A stretch of 9,702 bases of DNA, taken from Deltaproteobacteria bacterium (GTDB lineage: Bacteria > Desulfobacterota > Desulfobulbia > Desulfobulbales > Desulfobulbaceae). This document shows, piece by piece, positions 1-5,654 of the stretch. The first letter of the stretch is position 1. Every line of letters starts with the position of its first letter. Position numbers and translations under genes: made by a program. The DNA lies in contig JAADIK010000152.1 of the NCBI GenBank assembly GCA_013151365.1, forward strand, positions 1-9,702, written 5' to 3'. Below the pieces are notes generated by a model that made no database searches, was not told the origin of the DNA, and saw only the letters and a list, made by a program, of their open reading frames with translations.

Positions 1-1969
1 GCCCGGGAATGTGCAGATCCTTGTCCATCTCCTGCATCAGTTCCCTGGTGGTCTTTTTCGGGTCCGGCCACTCGGCCCGCGGTTTCAGGCGCACGGTGGT
101 TTCGAGCATGGACAGCGGCGCCGGATCGGTGGCGGTCTCGGCCCGGCCCGCCTTGCCGAACACCGATTGCACTTCGGGGAACGTTTTCAATATCTTGTCG
201 GTCTGCTGCAGGATTTCCTTGGCCTTGGTGATGGACACCCCCGGAAAGGTAGAGGGCATGTAGAGAATATCGCCTTCGTCCAGGGGCGGCATGAACTCCG
301 AGCCGGTTTTGGACAGCGGGTACCAGGTGGCCGCGACCAGAACGACGGCGGCGAGCATCACCAGCCAGCGTGCTTTGATAAACGATCGCAAAAGAGGGGC
401 GTGCACGGCCAGGAGCAGCCGGTTGATGGGATTCCTGGCCTCGGAGATGATTTTGCCCCTGATAAAAAAGCCCATGAGGACTGGCACCAGGGTCACGGAC
501 AGCAGGGCCGCCGCGGCCATGGAATAGGTCTTGGTGAAGGCCAGCGGTGAAAACAGCCGGCCCTCCTGGGCCTGCAGGGTAAAGATGGGCAGAAAGGAGA
601 AGGTGATAATCAACAGGGAGAAGAAGAGGGCCGGGCCGACCTCCTTGGCGGATACGGCCATAAGCCGCCAGCGGGTCCGGGAATCGATTTTCTCCCCCCG
701 GGCGCCGGCCAGTTCGAGATGTTTATGGGCGTTCTCGATCATGACGATGGCCCCGTCCACCATGGCGCCGATGGCAATGGCGATCCCGCCCAGCGACATG
801 ATATTGGCGTTGATCCCCTGCACCTTCATGACGATAAAGGCCAGGAGAATACCGATGGGCAGCGTGGCGATGGCGACCAGGGCCGAACGGAAATGGAGCA
901 GGAAAATCACGCAGATAATGGAGACCACGAGGAACTCCTCGATGAGTTTGCCCCGGAGATTCTCAATGGCACGTTCAATAAGGTTGCCCCGATCGTAAAC
1001 CGGCACGATTTCCACCCCCTTGGGCAGACCTTTTTTCAGCTCGGTCAGTTTTTTGCGTACCGCCTCGATGGTTTTCAGGGCGTTTTCGCCGTACCGCATG
1101 ATGATGACCCCGCCGGCGACCTCGCCCCGGCCGTTCAGCTCGGCCACGCCCCGCCGCAGTTCCGGCCCGAGATGAATGTCGGCCACGTCGCCGAGGAGAA
1201 TGGGGGTTCCCCGGCCGTCGGTCCCCAGGGGGATCTCCCGCAAATCGGCCAGGGACTTGATATAGCCCAGGCCGCGCACCATGTATTCGGTTTCGGCCAT
1301 CTCGATAAGCCGGCCGCCCACATCGCCGTTGGAACGCTTGATGGCCTTTATCACTTTTTGCAGGGGAATCTTATAGGCCGCCAGTTTGTCCGGATTCACT
1401 TCCACCTGGTACTGCTTGACGTAACCGCCGATGGAGGCGACCTCGGCCACCCCGGGCACGGTCTGCAGGGGATAGCGCAGGTACCAGTCCTGGATGGAAC
1501 GGAGCTGGGCGAGATCATGCCTGCCGGTATGGTCGACCAGGGCATATTCGTATATCCAGCCGACGCCGGTGGCATCCGGACCCAGGGTCGGGGTCACCCC
1601 CGGCGGCAGTTGGGAAGACACGGAGTTGAGGGCCTCCAGCACCCGGGACCGGGCCCAGTAGATATCGGTTCCGTCCTTGAAGATAATATAGACAAAGGAG
1701 ATCCCGAAAAAGGAGTAGCCGCGCACGACCTTGGCCTTGGGTACGGCCAGCATGGCCGTGGTCAGGGGATAGGTGACCTGGTCTTCCACGACCTGGGGGG
1801 CCTGGCCGGCATACTTGGTGAGCACAATGACCTGGACGTCGGAGAGATCGGGAATGGCGTCAAGCGGGATGTTTTTCAGCGCCCAGATTCCGGCGGCGGC
1901 AATGATCGCGGTCCCGATTAACACCAGGACGCGGTTCCCTATGGAAAAATCAATTATTTTTCTAATCAT
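1..1969 (-). CDS. cusA: Copper/silver efflux RND pump CusA (3' end outside window)
   Basis: This is the inner-membrane, proton-driven RND pump that exports Cu(I)/Ag(I) from the periplasm or cytoplasm through a CusCBA-type complex. The ATG (1967-1969) is preceded by GAGAAGGA, and the first residues (MIRKIIDFSIGNRVLVL) match CusA starts. 656 codons are visible of about 1040 expected; the frame is open to base 1. Visible landmarks are the first membrane helix (about residues 13-31), PDLSDVQVIV (40-49), VTYPLTT (65-71), and the helix 4 motif GAMVDGAIVMIENAHK with the proton-relay Asp at residue 405, the same number as in E. coli CusA as I recall it. Met571 (in LYMPST) and Met621 (in APLSMLETT) correspond to two of the three E. 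coli metal-site methionines (573, 623). This argues for monovalent Cu/Ag rather than Zn/Co/Cd export. The third methionine lies beyond the window. It is the last visible gene of the cus operon. Confidence 0.97.
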   Translation of the reverse strand, partial: MIRKIIDFSIGNRVLVLIGTAIIAAAGIWALKNIPLDAIPDLSDVQVIVLTKYAGQAPQVVEDQVTYPLTTAMLAVPKAKVVRGYSFFGISFVYIIFKDGTDIYWARSRVLEALNSVSSQLPPGVTPTLGPDATGVGWIYEYALVDHTGRHDLAQLRSIQDWYLRYPLQTVPGVAEVASIGGYVKQYQVEVNPDKLAAYKIPLQKVIKAIKRSNGDVGGRLIEMAETEYMVRGLGYIKSLADLREIPLGTDGRGTPILLGDVADIHLGPELRRGVAELNGRGEVAGGVIIMRYGENALKTIEAVRKKLTELKKGLPKGVEIVPVYDRGNLIERAIENLRGKLIEEFLVVSIICVIFLLHFRSALVAIATLPIGILLAFIVMKVQGINANIMSLGGIAIAIGAMVDGAIVMIENAHKHLELAGARGEKIDSRTRWRLMAVSAKEVGPALFFSLLIITFSFLPIFTLQAQEGRLFSPLAFTKTYSMAAAALLSVTLVPVLMGFFIRGKIISEARNPINRLLLAVHAPLLRSFIKARWLVMLAAVVLVAATWYPLSKTGSEFMPPLDEGDILYMPSTFPGVSITKAKEILQQTDKILKTFPEVQSVFGKAGRAETATDPAPLSMLETTVRLKPRAEWPDPKKTTRELMQEMDKDLHIPG

Positions 1970-2050
1970 ATCCTTCTCGTCGTCAGAAAACCGGGGCCGA
2001 CAGGTTCGTTGGCCTGCTTACAAGTTGGAAGTAAGTAATAAGCATAGAGT

Positions 2051-2066
2051 TTCACACCCTGTGACC
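2051..2066 (-). other. Small dyad in the cusB-cusA gap
   Basis: TCACA-CCC-TGTGA is a perfect 5-base-pair dyad (2052-2064) lying 15 bases downstream of the cusB stop, within the 110-base gap before cusA. No run of T follows on the minus strand, so it is not a convincing terminator. It could be an mRNA processing or stability hairpin. Nothing else recognisable lies in this gap apart from the cusA ribosome binding site. Confidence 0.3.
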
Positions 2067-2079
2067 AGTTACGTTTTTG

Positions 2080-3603
2080 TTATTTGCCGGGATGAGGCAT
2101 GTCCATATTCATACCCTTCATGCCTTTTATACCCTTCATGCCCATCCCACCGGGCTTCGAGTTTGTCTTTTCCATCTCTGATTGAGGCATCTTCTTCATG
2201 CCCGGCATGTTCATCTTGCCGGACTTCGAGCCTGTTTTTTTCACCTCTGATCGAGGCATTTCCTTCATGTTCATCCCGCCGGGCTCCGGACCCGTCTTTT
2301 TTTCCTGGCCGTTTGCCTGGCCGCGAACTGCGAGCATCTTGGCGGTGGCCTCGTTCAGGCTGGATTCCGAATCAATGAGAAACTGGGCCGAGGTGACAAC
2401 CCTTTCATGCGGCCTGAGGCCCTTGATAATTTCCGTGTAGCCGTCGGCGACAAGCCCCGTGACGACCTTCCTCGGTTCAAAAATGCCCGACCCCTTGTCA
2501 ATAAAGACCCGGTTGTAGATACCGGACCGTATAATCGCTGCCGAGGGGACGCACAGGACATGCAGGCGCCGGTCGCCCCGGATGGTCACGTTGGCGAACA
2601 TGCCGGGCTTGAGCATAAAGTTTTTATTGGCAAAGACCAGGCGGGCCCGGACCGTGTGGCTATTGCCGTCTTCGTAGGGGTAGACGTAGTCGATGGTCCC
2701 CCGGAAGACGGAGCCGGGCTGCGAGGCGATCCGCATCTCCGCCTTGTCGCCGACCCGGACCCAGGGCAGATCGTTTTCATAGATATCGGCATCGACCCAG
2801 ACCGTGGACAGGTCGGCGATTTTATATAATTCCGTGGCGGGAGTCAGGTAGCGGCCCGGCTCCACGCCGACATGGATCACGGTGCCCTTGAAGGGGGAGG
2901 TGATGGGCAGATTCCGTTTCACCTTGCCGGTCCGCTCCAGCCGGCGGATAACCTGCTCCGGAATATCAAACAGCTCAAGACGTTTACGGGTGGCGGCGGC
3001 CAGCAGCCCGGCATCCCGGCGCACCTCGGCCATCGAACTCTTTGCCAGGACCCGGGCATTGCTCAGGGCCAGCAGGTATTCTTCTTCGGTCGAAACCAGG
3101 CCGGGCGAATAAATGGTCAGCAGCGGCTGGCCTTTCCTGACCTGTTCACCGGTCTTGGCGACCAAGACCTTTACCGCCCAGCCCTTGAACTTGGCATGGA
3201 CCACGGCCAGTTTTGCCGCGTTAAAATCCACCCTGGCCGGCGCCCGGACATCGTGACTCATGGTGCGCTCCATGGCCATGCCGGTCCGGACCCCGAGGTT
3301 TTGCACCATGACCGGATTGATCCGCACCGTTCCCGGGGGGCCGGCGGCAGACGCGGAATCGGCATAAACCGGGATATAATCCATGCCCATTTCATCCTTG
3401 GCCGGCACCGGCGAGGTGATGGCCGGATTCATGGGGTTGCGGTAGAAAAGAGGTTTTTCTTTTTTGCCGGTTGTTTTAGCCGTCTCGGCGGCGGCGGCCG
3501 GGGGCGTCAGGTAAGGGAAACTGCCGCCGGCGATTATCAGTCCTCCCGCCGTCCCGGCGGCCAGGACCAGCATCGTGAACACTGAGGTGATTTTATTTTT
3601 CAT
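2080..3603 (-). CDS. cusB: Periplasmic adaptor CusB with methionine-rich C-terminal tail
   Basis: This is the membrane fusion protein (HlyD/CusB family) linking the CusA pump to the CusC channel and handing metal to the pump. I chose the ATG at 3601-3603 (507 aa) because GGAGG lies exactly six bases upstream and a signal or anchor segment (residues about 9-27) follows at once. A start at 3651 would add 16 residues without a better site. After the signal comes a heavy-metal-binding segment with Met58, Met72 and Met74 (RNPMNP...EMGMDYIPVY). The spacing resembles the three Cu/Ag-binding methionines of E. coli CusB. The lipoyl/hairpin and beta-barrel domains follow (SPFKGTVIHVGVEPGRYL; ADLSTVWVDADIYE; LKPGMFANVTI). 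The last ~80 residues are Lys/Gly/Met-rich and repeated, about 100 residues longer overall than E. coli CusB. The start overlaps the end of cusC by 11 bases, so the two are probably translationally coupled. Confidence 0.95.
   Translation of the reverse strand: MKNKITSVFTMLVLAAGTAGGLIIAGGSFPYLTPPAAAAETAKTTGKKEKPLFYRNPMNPAITSPVPAKDEMGMDYIPVYADSASAAGPPGTVRINPVMVQNLGVRTGMAMERTMSHDVRAPARVDFNAAKLAVVHAKFKGWAVKVLVAKTGEQVRKGQPLLTIYSPGLVSTEEEYLLALSNARVLAKSSMAEVRRDAGLLAAATRKRLELFDIPEQVIRRLERTGKVKRNLPITSPFKGTVIHVGVEPGRYLTPATELYKIADLSTVWVDADIYENDLPWVRVGDKAEMRIASQPGSVFRGTIDYVYPYEDGNSHTVRARLVFANKNFMLKPGMFANVTIRGDRRLHVLCVPSAAIIRSGIYNRVFIDKGSGIFEPRKVVTGLVADGYTEIIKGLRPHERVVTSAQFLIDSESSLNEATAKMLAVRGQANGQEKKTGPEPGGMNMKEMPRSEVKKTGSKSGKMNMPGMKKMPQSEMEKTNSKPGGMGMKGIKGMKGMNMDMPHPGK
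2100..2305 (-). repeat. Degenerate tandem repeat encoding the CusB methionine-rich tail
   Basis: Units begin near 2143, 2212 and 2272 (plus-strand coordinates), 69 and 60 bases apart. The longer unit has one extra Pro-Gly-Met. Each unit encodes a pattern like GGMNMKEMPRSEVKKTGSK, ending in Gly plus a Met-x-Met pair. The final part (GMGMKGIKGMKGMNMDM) is built of shorter Met-Lys-Gly repeats. There are 14 methionines in the last ~64 residues. Units are close at DNA level (for example CTTCGAG and CCTTCATG blocks recur), indicating expansion by slippage or unequal crossing-over. Met-x-Met patches are typical soft-metal (Cu+/Ag+) ligands. A metal-buffering role is inference. Confidence 0.85.
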
Positions 3604-4957
3604 TTTTTTCCTCCCCGGCTCCGGCGACCGGGCCGCCGGTGGCGGCCTCAAGCGCCGCCAGGGCCTTGAAGCCGCGGGACAGCATGCGCCAGTAGGTTAT
3701 TTTATAGTTGTAGAGTGCCAGTTGGGCCCGCACCACGTTCAGGAAATCCACCTTGTTCACCTGGTATCCCTTGAGCATGGCCGCTGCGGTCTGCCCGGCC
3801 TGCGGAATAATGGAGTCTTCATAAAACCGGCTCTGCTTCCTGGCACTGTCGTACTCGCTCAGGTCCCGTGAGACTTCGGCCCGGACCCGGTCCTCCATTG
3901 CCCGGAGCTTGTGGGACAGGGCCAGGGCCTCGCCGGTCCGCTGGGCCACGGCCTTGTCCTGTTTGCTGCTGCTCCAGACCGGCAGGTTCATGCTGAGCTT
4001 GAACGAGACAAAATCGGCCCGCCGCCGGCCATCCGGCATGTCCTGCCGAAAACCGTAGGCGGCGCCGGCGGTAAAATCGGGGTAATAATCCTTGTCCGCC
4101 AGTTTAACCCGGTCCCCGGCCGCAGCCCGCTGTTTCTGCAGAGACTGCAGGACCGGCCGTAACCGTACGGCCCTGGCCTGCAGAACCCGTGCCGGCGGCA
4201 GAACCGGCAGGTCCGTACTCGCCGGGCGGGGCAGGGCGAAACAGCGGGATGATGACGGCAGCTCCAGAAGGGCGCGCAGGTCCGCTTTTTTCTTGTCCAG
4301 GCGGTTGACCAGGGCCATTTCACGATCCATGAGTTTCGATAATTCCAACTGGGCCAGCAGGACGTCCTGCTGCAACCCCTTGCCGACTTCATACCTGGTC
4401 CGGGTCGCGGCGACCGTGCTGCGCAGCAGTTCCTGGTTGCTCCTGACGATATCCAGGGCCTGCTGCAGATAAAAGACATCCCACCAGGTCATCTTGACAT
4501 TGCTTCGCAGCCGCAGTCTCGCTTCCTTCACCTGTTGTCCCGCCGCTTCGGCTTCGAGACCGGCGGTCTTTTCGCGTAATTCCAGTTTGCCGGGAAAGGG
4601 GAGGCGCTGCGTCAGGGCCACCTGGACCTGGGTCATATTTTCCTGGTCCAGCGTAAAGGTATCGGTTGGCAGGTTGAGGACGGCCAGGCCCAGGACCGGG
4701 TCGGGCAGCGAGCCCCGTTGCGCGGGAATCGCGGACATGGCCTCGTAGCGGGCCTGGATGGCCGCCAGGCCGGGGTTGTTGCGCATGGCCATGGTCACGG
4801 CCGTTTCCAGGGACAGCGGCCGGCAGACAGGCTCGGGCGTCGGCTGCGCCTGGACGAAAGCGGCCGGCAGCAGAAAGAAAAAAACAGTAGCCGCGGCCGT
4901 AATCAGCAGGGCGGTCAGGCGGCGCGGTTTTCGCGAATCGGTTCTTAAGGTTTTCAT
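3593..4957 (-). CDS. cusC: TolC-family outer-membrane efflux protein of the copper/silver system
   Basis: This is the outer-membrane channel of the tripartite efflux pump (outer membrane efflux protein family, CusC/CzcC type). The protein is 454 aa from the ATG at 4955-4957. I prefer this over the ATG at 5036-5038 (481 aa) because a classic signal peptide follows directly: basic residues, a hydrophobic stretch (about 14-33) and a likely cleavage site FVQA|Q after residue 37. Neither start has a strong ribosome binding site. The mature protein shows the two-fold repeated helical hairpin layout, with LSLETAVTMAMRNNPGLAAIQAR at the start of repeat 1 (about 48 onwards) and a second half beginning near the LPPARVLQARAVRLRP segment. 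Unlike E. coli CusC there is no lipobox, so it is probably not lipid-anchored. It is the first gene of the operon, and its TAA overlaps the cusB ATG (AATGAAAAATAA). Metal specificity is inferred from the CusA and CusB partners. Confidence 0.92.
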   Translation of the reverse strand: MKTLRTDSRKPRRLTALLITAAATVFFFLLPAAFVQAQPTPEPVCRPLSLETAVTMAMRNNPGLAAIQARYEAMSAIPAQRGSLPDPVLGLAVLNLPTDTFTLDQENMTQVQVALTQRLPFPGKLELREKTAGLEAEAAGQQVKEARLRLRSNVKMTWWDVFYLQQALDIVRSNQELLRSTVAATRTRYEVGKGLQQDVLLAQLELSKLMDREMALVNRLDKKKADLRALLELPSSSRCFALPRPASTDLPVLPPARVLQARAVRLRPVLQSLQKQRAAAGDRVKLADKDYYPDFTAGAAYGFRQDMPDGRRRADFVSFKLSMNLPVWSSSKQDKAVAQRTGEALALSHKLRAMEDRVRAEVSRDLSEYDSARKQSRFYEDSIIPQAGQTAAAMLKGYQVNKVDFLNVVRAQLALYNYKITYWRMLSRGFKALAALEAATGGPVAGAGEEKNEK

Positions 4958-5114
4958 GGTCAGGCGTCCCGGATCAAGAGAATGACGAAAAAAATTGAAT
5001 GACGGCTCCGATTGTATCGTCCAGCGGCGAGACAGCATGTATAAGAGCCGGGTATCGTTTTGCTATTAACCCCTATCGTTATTTATGGAAACATTTTTAT
5101 TTATGACGAGAAAA

Positions 5115-5132
5115 CCTGGTCTTAGGACCAGG
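5115..5132 (-). promoter_or_regulatory. 18-base dyad upstream of cusC (operator or attenuator candidate)
   Basis: CCTGGTC-TTAG-GACCAGG is a perfect 7-base-pair inverted repeat with a 4-base centre, about 160 bases upstream of the cusC start. Read on the minus strand (the cus direction), it is followed by TTTTCTC. It could therefore act as a weak intrinsic terminator or attenuator of the cus leader, or be a protein-binding operator. On the plus strand no T-run follows. Which role applies cannot be told from sequence. Confidence 0.4.
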
Positions 5133-5208
5133 CTGGAGCATTTTGGCTCTGCTGGCAGGTGGTAACTATTTGTTCATTTTCTCTTTGTTGGTTTTTTTGC
5201 CGCCCCTG

Positions 5209-5238
5209 AAAAAAAAAATGAAAAAAAATGAAAAAAAA
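5209..5238. promoter_or_regulatory. Three A-tracts phased at 10 bases (predicted curved DNA)
   Basis: Runs of 10, 8 and 8 A (5209-5218, 5221-5228, 5231-5238) are separated by TG, giving an exact 10-base period. A T-run (5192-5198) lies just to the left. A-tracts in phase with the helical repeat are the textbook cause of intrinsic DNA bending. Bent DNA between divergent promoters often serves as an UP-element or a nucleoid-protein (H-NS/IHF-like) site; that role here is inference. Confidence 0.6.
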
Positions 5239-5251
5239 GGACACTATTAAA

Positions 5252-5278
5252 GGTTACCGTGAAAAGGCCCCGGTAGCC
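5252..5278. other. Strong hairpin in the divergent intergenic region
   Basis: GGTTACCG (5252-5259) pairs with CGGTAGCC (5271-5278) over 8 base pairs, with one G-T wobble on the plus strand and an 11-base loop. On the minus strand the stem is followed by TTTAATAG and then, 13 bases after the stem, the first of the long T-runs. It could therefore stop transcription running leftward toward cusC. No leftward gene to be terminated is visible upstream. A weak terminator or an RNA leader element are the alternatives. Confidence 0.35.
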
Positions 5279-5426
5279 GTGGAGAAAAAATCGCGTTGAT
5301 GAGTATCGGATTGCTCTTATTAGGATAGGTTGTCGGCGCCTGAAAGGCAAATGCTGTTGCAAATTTTAAAATACGTCTTATTTTAACAAAATTGTCTGAA
5401 AAAATAAATCGTTATTCTATTTTACA

Positions 5427-5643
5427 CCTGAGTCCGTGAGCGTTCGAGAACGGTGCAGATGCAAGGCGGCGACGATGTTGATTATCCTTGTGTGATATCA
5501 ACTAGTTGCCAACGCAGCAGATGCGCCGTTATCGGGCGCCCCGCAGGGCGGCGCGGTGCAGACCGGAAAATGCGTTTATTTGGCAATAACTCAATAAATT
5601 CGACATATTGCATGGATTAACCCTTAGGCCGTCACGGATTCAG
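5427..5643 (+). repeat. MITE-like dispersed repeat, copy 1 (upstream of lysC)
   Basis: This 217-base element occurs again at 9108-9325 in the same orientation. Its ends form an imperfect inverted repeat: CTGAGTCCGTGA (5428-5439) against the complement of TCACGGATTCAG (5632-5643), 11 of 12 matching. The left 132 bases (5433-5564) differ from copy 2 at only 4 positions, while 5565-5610 matches at 35 of 46. The last 16 bases are identical. Inside are a hairpin GTTGAT/ATCAAC (5477-5482 with 5497-5502), a GC-rich hairpin CGCCC-CGCA-GGGCG (5537-5550), and GGTGCAGA twice (5452 and 5555). No transposase is encoded. No clear target-site duplication flanks this copy. It ends 11 bases before the lysC ATG, so its CAGG end may contribute to the lysC ribosome binding site. 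Confidence 0.88.
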
Positions 5644-5654
5644 GTTAGAAAAAT

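Larger units (their letters stand above)
4958..5426. other. Divergent intergenic region between cusC and lysC
   Basis: No credible gene lies here. The region must hold the promoter of the minus-strand cus operon and probably that of lysC. It contains a dyad at 5115-5132, phased A-tracts at 5209-5238, a hairpin at 5252-5278, and very AT-rich DNA at about 5350-5426. A weak plus-strand sigma70-like pair is visible: TTGCAA (5357-5362), 16 bases, then TATTTT (5379-5384). I see no clear cus promoter and no recognisable CusR or CueR operator. No lysine riboswitch or T-box features were recognised ahead of lysC. The AT richness contrasts strongly with the GC-rich genes on both sides. Confidence 0.7.

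Noticed and set aside
719..1921. 400-codon open frame on the plus strand opposite cusA
   Set aside because: The minus strand encodes an unmistakable CusA. The plus frame is His/Gly/Asp-rich, matches no family, and is a by-product of GC-rich third codon positions.
1970..2079. A third copy of the repeat or a small cusF-like gene between cusB and cusA
   Set aside because: No CTGAATCCGTGA-like ends and no usable reading frame. Only a 5-base-pair dyad and the cusA ribosome binding site are visible.
3593..4957. Lipoprotein signal in CusC as in E. coli
   Set aside because: The only nearby cysteine (in PEPVCRP) lacks a lipobox and lies after a good signal-peptidase I site (FVQA|Q).
5174..5362. 62-codon minus-strand frame in the divergent intergenic region
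   Set aside because: Much of it is translated from poly-T runs (Phe-rich), and it has no ribosome binding site and no family resemblance. The region reads as regulatory DNA.
5459..5620. Small open frame kept in both repeat copies (53 codons here; the matching frame in copy 2 is 9134-9334)
   Set aside because: The frame is open in both copies, but roughly eight codon differences change the amino acid against about five that do not. That is not a pattern of protein-level constraint. No ribosome binding site was seen. Worth re-testing only if many genomic copies keep it open.
5427..5643. Integron attC site or CRISPR repeat as the identity of the repeat
   Set aside because: There is no GTTRRRY/RYYYAAC core-site pair at the ends, no integrase, and only two widely spaced copies without spacers.
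5427..5654. Lysine riboswitch or T-box leader ahead of lysC
   Set aside because: The sequence before lysC is the dispersed repeat, which also occurs before miaA. I recognise no lysine-riboswitch or T-box motifs.
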